From a bacterium (GTDB lineage: Bacteria; CAIJMQ01; JAADFP01): a stretch of DNA of 28,511 nucleotides. The notes under the pieces were generated by a model. It was not told where the DNA came from. It made no database searches and worked only from the letters and a program-made list of their open reading frames with translations. The number at the start of each line of letters is the position of its first letter. Positions within the stretch are counted from its first letter, which is position 1. A program made the position numbers and the translations under genes. The stretch spans positions 1 to 28,511 of the forward strand of contig JALUVB010000247.1 of NCBI GenBank assembly GCA_027021085.1, read 5' to 3'. Below, piece by piece: positions 1-6,866 of this stretch.

Positions 1-1
1 A

Positions 2-505
2 AACTATGCCCTCAAATTTATAAACGATTTCAAAGACATTTCATCTTCTCGCCGGGCAGAGGTGTTGAATTACCTTGCTACCATATACTTTATGAAAAAC
101 AATCTTACGGAAAGCGAGACATACCTGGGGAAAGCCATAAATGAGGACCCTGATTTCCCCCTTTCCTATTTGAATTATGGAAACGTGCTTATGAAAAAAG
201 GGGAAAAAAGGAAAGCAGAAGAGATGTTTTTAAAAGCACTTCAGTATGGAGGGCAAAAAGCAGTAATCTACCGCAACCTGGGACTGCTCCTTTATCGAGA
301 AGGCAGATGGGAAGAATCCCGAAAATACTGGGAAAAATCCCTTACCTTAGAGGCAAAAAATCCCCTGCCCTATTACTACCTGGGGCTGATTTTTGAAAAA
401 GAGGGAAATCTGAATAAAGCCATGAATATGTGGAGAAAATCTCTCCATCTTAATCCTCCAGCGGACATAAAAAAGATTATTGCAGAAAAATTAAAGAAAA
501 ATTGA
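2..505 (+). CDS. TPR-repeat protein, 5'-truncated by window edge
   Basis: The frame is open from base 2 to the TGA at 503-505, giving 167 visible residues. A GTG at 62 could serve as a start, but the 20 codons before it read as ordinary protein, so I take this as the C-terminal part of a longer protein that begins outside the window. The sequence is built from tetratricopeptide repeats of about 34 residues: patterns such as A..NEDPDFPLSYLNYGN, KAVIYRNLGLLLYREGRWEESRKYWEKSL and PLPYYYLGLIFEKEGNLNKAMNMWRKSL have the TPR spacing of small and aromatic residues. TPR arrays are protein-protein scaffolds; the partner cannot be read here. The ferredoxin gene starts 6 bases downstream, suggesting co-transcription. 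TPR identity is firm; any specific role is unknown. Confidence 0.85.
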   Translation, partial: NYALKFINDFKDISSSRRAEVLNYLATIYFMKNNLTESETYLGKAINEDPDFPLSYLNYGNVLMKKGEKRKAEEMFLKALQYGGQKAVIYRNLGLLLYREGRWEESRKYWEKSLTLEAKNPLPYYYLGLIFEKEGNLNKAMNMWRKSLHLNPPADIKKIIAEKLKKN

Positions 506-511
506 TAGAAT

Positions 512-751
512 ATGTCTATGCCGGAATTCATAATTAAAATAGATAAAGAAAGATGCAAGGGATGCGGTCTCTGCATTGAATTCTGTCCCAGAAAAGTACT
601 CACTTTCTCAGCCGAGATAAACAGGAAAGGATACCATCCTCCTCAACCTTCCTCGCCAGAAAATTGCACCGGCTGTCTTTCCTGCATCTTAGTCTGTCCT
701 GACCTGGCTATTGATATATTCAGGAAAGAAAGCAGAGAAGTAAGCGTCTAA
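512..751 (+). CDS. Small 2[4Fe-4S] ferredoxin (delta subunit-like of 2-oxoacid:ferredoxin oxidoreductases)
   Basis: A 79-residue protein with two cysteine motifs, CKGCGLCIEFCP (residues 15-26) and CTGCLSCILVCP near residues 52-63, each able to hold a [4Fe-4S] cluster. The layout, with a short N-terminal strand (FIIKIDKERC), an insert containing KGYHPP between the motifs and a short tail, resembles the KorD/VorD ferredoxin subunit of 2-oxoacid:ferredoxin oxidoreductases. In such operons the alpha, beta and gamma subunits normally follow; here none follows within the window, and the next 494 bases hold only a pseudogene. It may be a stand-alone electron carrier, or the rest of the enzyme may lie to the left. 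It starts 6 bases after the TPR gene. A GC-rich inverted repeat (754-759/775-780) follows the stop, but without a T-tract it is weak as a terminator. Confidence 0.85.
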   Translation: MSMPEFIIKIDKERCKGCGLCIEFCPRKVLTFSAEINRKGYHPPQPSSPENCTGCLSCILVCPDLAIDIFRKESREVSV

Positions 752-804
752 TCCCGGGACGCATCAGGGGAAACTCCCGGTCCTAACTTTAAAAGGCAGT
801 AAAT

Positions 805-1043
805 TCAGGAGCCAGTCAATAAAATGTGCCCCCCAATTGTAAGCTCTCCCCCCTGGGTATAAACAATCACGGCAGCATATCCCTTTAAGTTCCTAAGCGA
901 ATCCTGCTCCCTGGTTACCACTATCTCGCAGGTACCGTAACTTTCCAGTAAATCTTTTAAAATCTTTGCACAGGCATCAAAGGATGAAACCTGCCTCCGG
1001 TTATAAATAATACTTTCTGCCCAGCAGACATTTTATCCTTCAT
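805..1043 (-). pseudogene. ThuA-like protein, frameshifted and truncated remnant
   Basis: On the minus strand an ATG at 1043 (or 1031, preceded by AAGGATAA) opens a frame reading MSAGQKVLFITGGRFHP. This frame hits a stop soon after, but a one-base shift at a T-run near 990 restores a long match: FDACAKILKDLLESYG, then EIVVTREQDSLRNLKGYAAVIVYTQGGELT. Those segments (TGG.xHP, the DSL..L..Y core and VVIVYTQGGELT) match the N-terminal half of the ThuA/trehalose-utilisation fold, class I glutamine amidotransferase-like. After GGELT the frame ends at a TGA (805-807), so well over half of a normal protein of roughly 220 residues is missing. One missing T could be a sequencing error, but the missing C-terminus could not. 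The family call is by eye from short motifs. Confidence 0.7.
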
Positions 1044-1230
1044 TTAACTCAGTTCCGGGGAATACCGGGGCATTCTTGTGTTTGACGATGAAAAATTAAT
1101 CCCTTTCTCCCTCCCGCTATTTTACCACCATAACTTTAGCAGGGGAAGAGTGAAATCTACCAGATTAAAAGCAAAGCAAATTTTTTCTAACCGCAACGGC
1201 AAAAAATACCTGCTTTTTACATTTCAAAAC

Positions 1231-1239
1231 TGATAAAAT
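1231..1239 (+). promoter_or_regulatory. Extended -10 promoter of the MFS gene, predicting a leaderless mRNA
   Basis: The bases TGATAAAAT form an extended -10 (TG-N-TAAAAT). With usual spacing, transcription would begin at 1246, the A of the ATG itself. No good -35 lies 17 bases upstream, which extended -10 promoters tolerate. No usable Shine-Dalgarno sequence precedes the ATG at normal spacing; GCAGG abuts it. Confidence 0.5.
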
Positions 1240-1245
1240 AGCAGG

Positions 1246-2397
1246 ATGCAAAAGAAACTTCTTAGGATTTATATTGTCGCCTTCCTCACCGGGACTAATT
1301 TAAGCATCGTCATGCTTTCTATCCCCCTTTATTCCATTGACCGATTCCAGGCCACATCTTTTCAACTCGGTATACTGGGTTTTCTCTTAAATCTCGCCTA
1401 TTCCCTAAATACTTTTCTCACCGGTAAGACCGGGCTTAAAAACAAAAGAATTCACCTTATAAAAATATCCCTCATTACTATATCTTTCCTGTTCCTTTCT
1501 TTCCTGATTCTCCGTACATTTCCCCTGGTGGTCTTCTTCTTTGCCCTCTACGGGCTCTTCCAAGCCTGGGTCTGGCCTGTCCTGCAATTTTCCCTGGCCT
1601 CATTCACATCGGAAGACCTTTCCCGCATACTGGGCACCTACAATATCTCCTGGGCAATGGGAAATATTATAGGAACTACCCTGGCAGGATGGCTGTACCA
1701 ACAGCATTATTCCCTGCCATTCTTAACAGCAAGCTTATTCAGCGTGATTTCATATCTTCTTATCTGCAACTTATCCATCCGGGTGCCTGAGAAAGCAATA
1801 AAGAAAGAATCCTTTTCTCTTTCCCATCCTTACTACCTGAAAATTGCCCGCCTTTTCAATTTCTTAAACTTCATGATTCTGGGAGCCATGCTTTTCCTCT
1901 TCCCCAAGCTGGGGAAAAATTACAATTTTTCTCCTTCTTTTATTGGATTAATTCTCTCTTCTCTCTTTTTGGGCCGGGCAGTATTCTTCTTTCTCTGGAG
2001 AATTCTTTCCTTCTGGAAATACAGGTTTTCTGTGCTTTTCCTCTGTCCGTTCGTATCTCTTTTCTCGCTTATAACCATAGGATTAACCCACACCCCTCTG
2101 TTTCTGGTGCTGAGTTTTTTACTTATTGCTTTCTCCGTAACCCTCACCTTCTCCTCCAGCCTACTGGCCAGCATTGACCAGAAAACAGGCAAAACCATCA
2201 CCAGCGAAATAAACGAGTCTATAATAGGAGCAGGTCTATTCCTGGGCCCCCTGGTGGGAGGGGTTATTTCCCGCTACATCCCACTCCCCTACACGTTCCT
2301 TTCCCTCATTCCTTTTTTAATTGCCGGGGAGATAGCCGGTGGATTCATCCTCCTGGCCAGGTACAGAAAAATGCGCAAATGCGGGGAATCTGCTTAA
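1246..2397 (+). CDS. MFS transporter (12 predicted membrane segments)
   Basis: A 383-residue, strongly hydrophobic protein with about 12 membrane segments in two halves joined by a polar loop (around residues 180-200, VPEKAIKKESFSLSHP). The first segment ends in a stretch like MLSIPLYSIDRFQATSFQLGILGF, and a short basic loop (KTGLKNKRIH, around residues 61-70) sits between TM2 and TM3, where MFS proteins carry their A-motif. The SWAMGNIIGTTLAGWLYQ segment matches the helix-5 region of efflux-type members. The substrate cannot be inferred: it could export a drug, sugar or metabolite. It stands alone and is convergent with the ACT gene. The start is the only ATG that keeps the whole first helix, and it sits at the predicted transcription start. 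Confidence 0.8.
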   Translation: MQKKLLRIYIVAFLTGTNLSIVMLSIPLYSIDRFQATSFQLGILGFLLNLAYSLNTFLTGKTGLKNKRIHLIKISLITISFLFLSFLILRTFPLVVFFFALYGLFQAWVWPVLQFSLASFTSEDLSRILGTYNISWAMGNIIGTTLAGWLYQQHYSLPFLTASLFSVISYLLICNLSIRVPEKAIKKESFSLSHPYYLKIARLFNFLNFMILGAMLFLFPKLGKNYNFSPSFIGLILSSLFLGRAVFFFLWRILSFWKYRFSVLFLCPFVSLFSLITIGLTHTPLFLVLSFLLIAFSVTLTFSSSLLASIDQKTGKTITSEINESIIGAGLFLGPLVGGVISRYIPLPYTFLSLIPFLIAGEIAGGFILLARYRKMRKCGESA

Positions 2398-2419
2398 AGA
2401 CGCGGGGATTCTGCCTGCC

Positions 2420-2848
2420 TTACCTTCCCCAGGAAGAGAGGGTTAATACATAGCCAAGCACTTCCACTGCCTTATCATCATTATTTGAAGAGAGGACAAT
2501 AGTGGTCTTTTCTGCCTTCTCGGAAGTGGTAGCATATATATATTTGAGGTTAATGCCTGCTTTTTTCAGCTCTTCTGCCACTTCGGATAAAGCGCCGGGA
2601 CGATTTTCAAGCGACAAAATAACAACATCCCTTTCTTCAATCTGGTATCCCTTGCGGGAGAGGGTACTCTTAACTTTTTCATTATCACTGGTTATAAGGT
2701 AAAATGATGCTTCTTCTCCTCTTGCGTAGGCACAAATATCCTCAATATTAACTCCTGCCCGGAAAATCTGTTTAGTGATTTCAGCCAGCATTCCCACCTT
2801 GTTCCCGGTAACTACCCTGACTTCCTTTGCCTTCCTGACTCTTTCCAT
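2420..2848 (-). CDS. Tandem ACT-domain protein
   Basis: A 142-residue protein made of two ACT domains. The first (about residues 8-68) reads EVRVVTGNKVGMLAEITKQIFRAGVNIEDICAYARGEEASFYLIT; the second (about 74-138) reads DVVILSLENRPGALSEVAEELKKAGINLKYIYATT. Both carry the typical glycine at the ligand-binding turn (NKVGML, NRPGAL). ACT domains bind amino acids or other small molecules and regulate an attached or partner enzyme; here there is no catalytic domain, so it is a stand-alone regulator-type protein of unknown ligand. A Shine-Dalgarno sequence AAAGGTGGTGA precedes the ATG. It is followed by a convergent MFS gene and lies 85 bases downstream of the sulfatase, so the two may share a transcript. 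Confidence 0.85.
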   Translation of the reverse strand: MERVRKAKEVRVVTGNKVGMLAEITKQIFRAGVNIEDICAYARGEEASFYLITSDNEKVKSTLSRKGYQIEERDVVILSLENRPGALSEVAEELKKAGINLKYIYATTSEKAEKTTIVLSSNNDDKAVEVLGYVLTLSSWGR

Positions 2849-2933
2849 TCAGCTCACCACCTTTATTCTTTATACCCTGAACCGGAAATAATTGCAATTT
2901 CCTCCTCCTTTTTGTCCCCTGTAAGCACCGGTT

Positions 2934-4415
2934 CTATTCTTCGCTGTAACCCGGGATTATTTCCTCAGCCCATACATTATCCTGGACTAACAACCCTACA
3001 TCAGGATCATCCGGGACACTTATCGCGGGATACTTCTTCCAGTCGTCTTTCTCAATTCCCCCTTCTTCTCCGCACTCCCTGAGAAATTTTATAAGCTGCT
3101 CTTTCATCTCCTGCTTTATCCCGGCTAAAAATCTTACTCCCGCCCTGTTGCGCCTCTCCAGCGGATCAACTTCCCTGTCAAACAAAAATTCCCTATCATC
3201 AGGTGCACTGTAAAAATACTTCCACCTCTTGCGTACTATCATGTATATTGCCCTCTCTTCCCGTTGATACTGAGAAAAAACGTATTTTCTCCTGCCACTG
3301 CCTGCTGCAAGCTCTGCAATATCCATCCCGTCTAATTCGTGCGTGGTTATACCTGCATTTGCAGCTGAGAGCACGGTAGGAGCAATATCTACCAGGGTTA
3401 CCGGTTCATCACATACTTGATTCCCCGAAATCTGGTTCGGAAATTTTATTATCAACGGCACTCTCGCACAGGTATCATGCATGCTTCTCTTGCCAAAGCA
3501 ATTGTAGTCCCCCAGGTGTTCTCCATGGTCGGAGGTGAATAATATCAGGGTATTATCCATTTCTCCTGTCTTTTCCAGCACCTCGAGTATCCTGCCTACC
3601 TGGTAATCAATAAAGGATATCGCAGCATAGTAATAAGCCTTTATACATCTCAGTAAGTTATTGTCTATACCCTGGTCCCTGTATTTATACCTATTTTGAA
3701 TTCTGTTTATGTAGGTATGCAAACTTTCCACATCTTGCGGGACATTGGGAAGAGGCATTAGAGGAGCCCTGTACAATTTATGCCAGGGAGCGGGTACAGC
3801 GAAGGGAGGGTGGGGATGAACAAAGCTAAGAAATAAGAACCAGGGTTGGGAACCCCGGGATTCTTTGTTTATAAACTGTACCCCCCGGTCCCCTACCCAC
3901 TGGGTTGGATGGTATTCTGCCGGCATCTGGGCAGGCTGTGGGATATAATACATTTCACTCCTCACTCCATGCGGGTCTGTTATATGGGAGAAACCACTCT
4001 GCCGCAAAAATTTCAAGTAGTCATCTCTTCCGGGCTCTTTTACTATCTCCTCCTGGATTTCCCTGCTCTGAAAGCCCCGTAAGGCATGGGGATCCGGCGT
4101 GAAATGACATTTACCTATCCCATGCGTCCTGTATCCAGCCCTGCCGAGCGCATGCATGAATGATTCTTTATCGCGGGGCATCTCATAACCGTTATCGTAA
4201 CACCCGGTGTTGGACGGATACTGCCCATAGTGCATTGAGCATCTTGCCGGCACACATACAGGAGAAGGAGAGTAGGCATTGGTAAAAGATACTCCGCTTT
4301 TTACCAGCTTATCCAAATTGGGAGTTTTTATCACAGGATTACCCAGCGCATGAATGGTATCAGCTCTCTGCTGGTCCGTGAAAATCAACAAGATATTCGG
4401 CTTTTTGTTGTCCAT
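2934..4415 (-). CDS. Type I sulfatase (Cys-type, formylglycine-dependent)
   Basis: A 493-residue member of the alkaline phosphatase-like superfamily. The N-terminus NILLIFTDQQRADT holds the metal-binding aspartate D14. The sulfatase signature is C54-V-P-A-R58, in which C54 would be oxidised to formylglycine, followed by G64. SDHGEHLGDY (295-304) gives metal-binding D296 and H297, and K309 follows in GKRSMHD. K102 and H104 lie in the expected GIGKCHF region, and HPHPP is at 200-204. It hydrolyses sulfate esters; the sequence resembles choline-sulfatase and sugar-sulfatase branches, and the substrate is not determinable. No signal peptide is visible, so it is probably cytoplasmic. No maturase (anSME) gene is in the window. 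GGGAGG precedes the ATG. Confidence 0.93.
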   Translation of the reverse strand: MDNKKPNILLIFTDQQRADTIHALGNPVIKTPNLDKLVKSGVSFTNAYSPSPVCVPARCSMHYGQYPSNTGCYDNGYEMPRDKESFMHALGRAGYRTHGIGKCHFTPDPHALRGFQSREIQEEIVKEPGRDDYLKFLRQSGFSHITDPHGVRSEMYYIPQPAQMPAEYHPTQWVGDRGVQFINKESRGSQPWFLFLSFVHPHPPFAVPAPWHKLYRAPLMPLPNVPQDVESLHTYINRIQNRYKYRDQGIDNNLLRCIKAYYYAAISFIDYQVGRILEVLEKTGEMDNTLILFTSDHGEHLGDYNCFGKRSMHDTCARVPLIIKFPNQISGNQVCDEPVTLVDIAPTVLSAANAGITTHELDGMDIAELAAGSGRRKYVFSQYQREERAIYMIVRKRWKYFYSAPDDREFLFDREVDPLERRNRAGVRFLAGIKQEMKEQLIKFLRECGEEGGIEKDDWKKYPAISVPDDPDVGLLVQDNVWAEEIIPGYSEE

Positions 4416-4579
4416 GATTTTTCCTCCCTATTTATGTGGTAATTTTCCGTACAACACACGCAAGCTCCAAGAATTAACCTAACCTTCAAACTCAACCTAT
4501 AGTCTAAGAGTGGTAAGTCCCGACGTATGTCGGGGCGCCTACCCCCCACCTATATATTGTATCCTGCATTTCCTCTTCC

Positions 4580-4614
4580 AGTCTAAAGTCTATAGTCTGA
4601 AGTCTATAGTCTAA
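4580..4614. repeat. Heptamer tandem repeat, consensus AGTCTAW, five units
   Basis: Five consecutive 7-base units: AGTCTAA, AGTCTAT, AGTCTGA, AGTCTAT, AGTCTAA. The same unit forms arrays at 4766-4793 and 17696-17730. Confidence 0.85.
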
Positions 4615-4618
4615 ATTA

Positions 4619-4645
4619 TGGATGCCTGCTTCCGCAGGCATGACA
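4619..4645 (+). repeat. Palindromic hairpin repeat, copy A
   Basis: An 8-bp perfect stem, ATGCCTGC paired with GCAGGCAT, closes a TTCC loop. It is framed by TGG on the left and GACA on the right. Copy B (4685-4711, opposite strand) has the same frame with changes that keep the stem paired. Confidence 0.8.
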
Positions 4646-4684
4646 TGTAAACTAAACTGCTTTTCCTCCTTTCTGCTTCTTTTC

Positions 4685-4711
4685 TGTCATTCCCGCGAAA
4701 GCGGGAATCCA
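4685..4711 (-). repeat. Palindromic hairpin repeat, copy B
   Basis: Read on the minus strand: TGG, then ATTCCCGC, loop TTTC, GCGGGAAT, then GACA. Compared with copy A it differs at five positions. Four of them are two compensatory pairs in the stem (G-C to T-A and T-A to C-G) and one is in the loop. The core also fits ATTCCC-N8-GGGAAT, the published form of the Neisseria dRS3 repeat; I treat that as a resemblance only. Confidence 0.8.
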
Positions 4712-4716
4712 TTACC

Positions 4717-4751
4717 CTATCTACCCGCTACTCACTACCCACTACTCACTG
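4717..4751. repeat. CTAC/CACT-rich repeat tract
   Basis: Imperfect repeats of CTACTCACT/CTACCCACT. The first 16 bases (CTATCTACCCGCTACT, 4717-4732) occur identically at 17745-17760. Confidence 0.7.
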
Positions 4752-4765
4752 GTTACTGCTTTCCC

Positions 4766-4793
4766 AGTCTAAAGTCCAAGGTCTATAGTCTAT
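4766..4793. repeat. Heptamer tandem repeat, four units, running into a stop codon
   Basis: Units AGTCTAA, AGTCCAA, GGTCTAT, AGTCTAT. The last unit contains the minus-strand TAG (4790-4792) that ends the glycosyltransferase gene, so the array abuts or has replaced the end of that gene. Confidence 0.8.
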
Positions 4794-5974
4794 AAACTGT
4801 AGGGTTTAAATACTCCCAGATAAATATACTTTATCTTTTCCCAGTCAAACTCCTTCTCTATCCTTTCCCTACCCTGCTTACCCATTATCTCTCTTTTTTT
4901 GGCATTTTTAAGCAGTTCCTCTATTTTATCTGCCAGGTCTGCCGGATTATCGGGGCGGGCAAATATCCCGGCAGAGGCAAGGAGTTCCCTGCTCATTTTT
5001 AAATCAAAGCACACTACCGGCTTGCCCATTGCCATATACTCAAGTATCTTGTTGAGCGTGGACAGATTACTGTAATTATTGGCAGGCATGGAATCCACAC
5101 ATATATCACAGGCAGAAAGATGTTTCCTTAAAGTTTTGTAAGAAGAAACCCAGCCAGTAAAATGGACAAAATCTTTTAATCCCCGCATTTCCACCATACT
5201 TTCCAGCTCTTCCCGTGCATCGCCATCTCCTATAAGGTAGAGAATAAAATCTGTAAATGCTCTCTTCTTTACCAGTATATCCACCGCCTCAATTAACTGA
5301 TGCACCCCGTCCTGAGGATTCATAACTCCCAGGTATCCTATCATATATTTTCTCCCTTTTTTCAAGGATACATCCTTCCTGTCAGGATAGAGTTTGGCTA
5401 AATCAGGGGCAGTAGGAACGACAACAAACTTATCCGGGAGAGAAAAGGTCCTTTTCTCCAGCAACTTTCTATAGTATTTATTCGGTTCTATAACTTTATT
5501 TGCACTCTTCACCGTGAGAAACTCCAGCACTCTTAAAATCCAGTAGAAAAAATCCCTTCTTCCAAATCTTGCTTCGTACATCTCGGGGGAAAGGTCATGA
5601 TGGTCAAAAACAAAATAACCCCTTTTCATCCTGATTATCCAGCCCAGGGGAAAGAACATCTCGGGCGGATTGCATACCTGTAAAATATCTATCCCTTCCC
5701 GGGAAATAACCATTAAAAATAAAAGAAATGTCCAGAAAAAAGCGTTAATATACTCGAATAGATAACTGAACTTGCTCTTTGTATAAAGCAGGCGAGGATA
5801 GTGGTATATTTTTACTCCTTCTGCAATATTCCACCAGGAAAAGGGGGAAGAGGCAGGAGAAATAGCAGAAACATGAAAACCAGCTTCTTTTAAAGCCTTA
5901 ATTTCCCGCCATACTTTTCTGTCCTCGGGCAGGGGAAGATTTTCTACAATTACAAGAATTCGCTTCCTACTCAA
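4790..5974 (-). CDS. Glycosyltransferase, GT4-like, GT-B fold
   Basis: A 394-residue protein with the two Rossmann-like halves of GT-B enzymes. The N-terminal half begins RILVIVENLPLPEDRKVWREIKALKEAGFHVSAISP and includes VFDHHDLSPEMYEARFG, a segment common in GT4 enzymes of surface polysaccharide clusters. The C-terminal half has YMIGYLGVMNPQDGVHQLIEAV and LYLIGDGDAREELESM, followed by the nucleotide-sugar region NLSTLNKILEYMAMGKPVVCFDL. It probably transfers a sugar from an NDP-sugar to a polysaccharide or lipid carrier at the inner membrane; donor and acceptor are unknown. The hydrophobic patch at about 75-92 may be membrane-associated. The start is TTG, supported by GAGGG 8 bases upstream. 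Its stop lies in a heptamer repeat. No other polysaccharide genes are nearby. Confidence 0.88.
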   Translation of the reverse strand: MSRKRILVIVENLPLPEDRKVWREIKALKEAGFHVSAISPASSPFSWWNIAEGVKIYHYPRLLYTKSKFSYLFEYINAFFWTFLLFLMVISREGIDILQVCNPPEMFFPLGWIIRMKRGYFVFDHHDLSPEMYEARFGRRDFFYWILRVLEFLTVKSANKVIEPNKYYRKLLEKRTFSLPDKFVVVPTAPDLAKLYPDRKDVSLKKGRKYMIGYLGVMNPQDGVHQLIEAVDILVKKRAFTDFILYLIGDGDAREELESMVEMRGLKDFVHFTGWVSSYKTLRKHLSACDICVDSMPANNYSNLSTLNKILEYMAMGKPVVCFDLKMSRELLASAGIFARPDNPADLADKIEELLKNAKKREIMGKQGRERIEKEFDWEKIKYIYLGVFKPYSL

Positions 5975-6161
5975 AAACTGCCCTCACAATTTTTCCATCC
6001 CGCTCCCGATGAAAAACTAACCTTTCCCACTGGGAATCATTTTAAAATACCGCGCCTTTTCCGCAAAACCCCGTACACCAATCTCCACTAACAACTATTT
6101 TAATTTACTCTCCTAAGTTTCTCAACGGGAAAGAAGAAATAAGAGCGCCCAGCCCGGTTCT

Positions 6162-6851
6162 TTATACAAACAAGCCGCCCACAAAACCTATCTTATACAT
6201 TATCGTGATACCCAGAAGAATACTAATGGCTCCCGCAAGTATTTTTACTGTGCTATTCATTCTATCAGACTTCGCGGTGAAGAAAAAAGGCAAGCTGATA
6301 ATCCCCCCTATTACTAACATGCCTAAAATAGACCCCACCCCAAAGATTAATATATAAAGTACTCCCAGAAACACAGATTTTATCGTGGTCAATACTAAAA
6401 GCATTAAGGCAGCACTGCCGGCAAGCCCGTGCACTACGCCTACTAAAAAAGACTTATGCACATGGCTATGCAGAAATGATTTAGCGTGAGAATGCAGATG
6501 GGCATGCACGACTCCTCCATGCTGGTGTTTATGAAAATGTATCTTATCTCTTGCTACTTTGCGCAGAACATCTATTCCCAACACTACCAAGACAATGCCT
6601 ACCAGAAATTCGAAAGAGGAAGCTACCCTCTCTGGTATAGCTATCTTCAGTATCAATATCAGCAATCCCACCAGAAGCAAAGTGGTGGTATGCCCCACAC
6701 CCCAGATAGCTCCAAACAGGGAAGATTTCCTAACGCTTTTCACCTGGCTCACTATGGTAGAGACAGCCACCACGTGATCAGCATCCAATGCGTGTTTCAA
6801 TCCTAAAACAAAGCCTAAGGCAAGCAAGGTTACTACTTGAAATATTCCCAT
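6162..6851 (-). CDS. Nickel/cobalt permease (NiCoT/UreH-like) with a histidine-rich loop
   Basis: A 229-residue membrane protein of about six segments. The metal-recognition signature HALDADH lies at residues 20-26 in the first helix (H-x4-D-H), as in NiCoT transporters, with GVGHTT at 51-56 and HGLAGS at 141-146. Between the third and fourth helices is a loop with eleven histidines in 28 residues (105-132), a likely cytoplasmic or periplasmic metal-collecting segment. It should import Ni2+ or Co2+, both needed by this organism: nickel for CODH and acetyl-CoA synthase, cobalt for the corrinoid protein. It lies 15 bases after the YHS gene with GGAGG before its ATG, so the two form an operon. 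Nickel versus cobalt cannot be settled from sequence. Confidence 0.88.
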   Translation of the reverse strand: MGIFQVVTLLALGFVLGLKHALDADHVVAVSTIVSQVKSVRKSSLFGAIWGVGHTTTLLLVGLLILILKIAIPERVASSFEFLVGIVLVVLGIDVLRKVARDKIHFHKHQHGGVVHAHLHSHAKSFLHSHVHKSFLVGVVHGLAGSAALMLLVLTTIKSVFLGVLYILIFGVGSILGMLVIGGIISLPFFFTAKSDRMNSTVKILAGAISILLGITIMYKIGFVGGLFV

Positions 6852-6866
6852 GATTAGCCTCCAGAG

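Larger units (their letters stand above)
752..1245. other. 494-base spacer with no intact gene
   Basis: Besides the ThuA-like remnant, this spacer holds a GC-rich inverted repeat just after the ferredoxin stop and an AT-rich stretch (about 1100-1245) leading into the MFS gene, with an extended -10 element directly before its ATG. I see no other coding, RNA or repeat feature. Confidence 0.6.
4416..4789. other. Repeat-rich spacer between sulfatase and glycosyltransferase
   Basis: No gene is visible. The spacer is packed with short repeats: a hairpin at 4519-4534 (CCCGAC / GTCGGG, loop GTAT), two heptamer arrays, two copies of one hairpin family in opposite orientation, and a CTAC-rich tract. 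Related elements recur in the spacer at 17457-17851. The sulfatase ribosome-binding site lies at its left edge. Confidence 0.8.

Noticed and set aside
754-780. GC-rich inverted repeat after the ferredoxin as a terminator
   Set aside because: Six-base stem, 15-base loop and no T-run.
4685-4711. Neisseria dRS3 repeat or phage attachment site
   Set aside because: The core fits the dRS3 pattern, but there are no prophage genes and the copy varies with its neighbour by paired changes, so it is better seen as a local repeat family.
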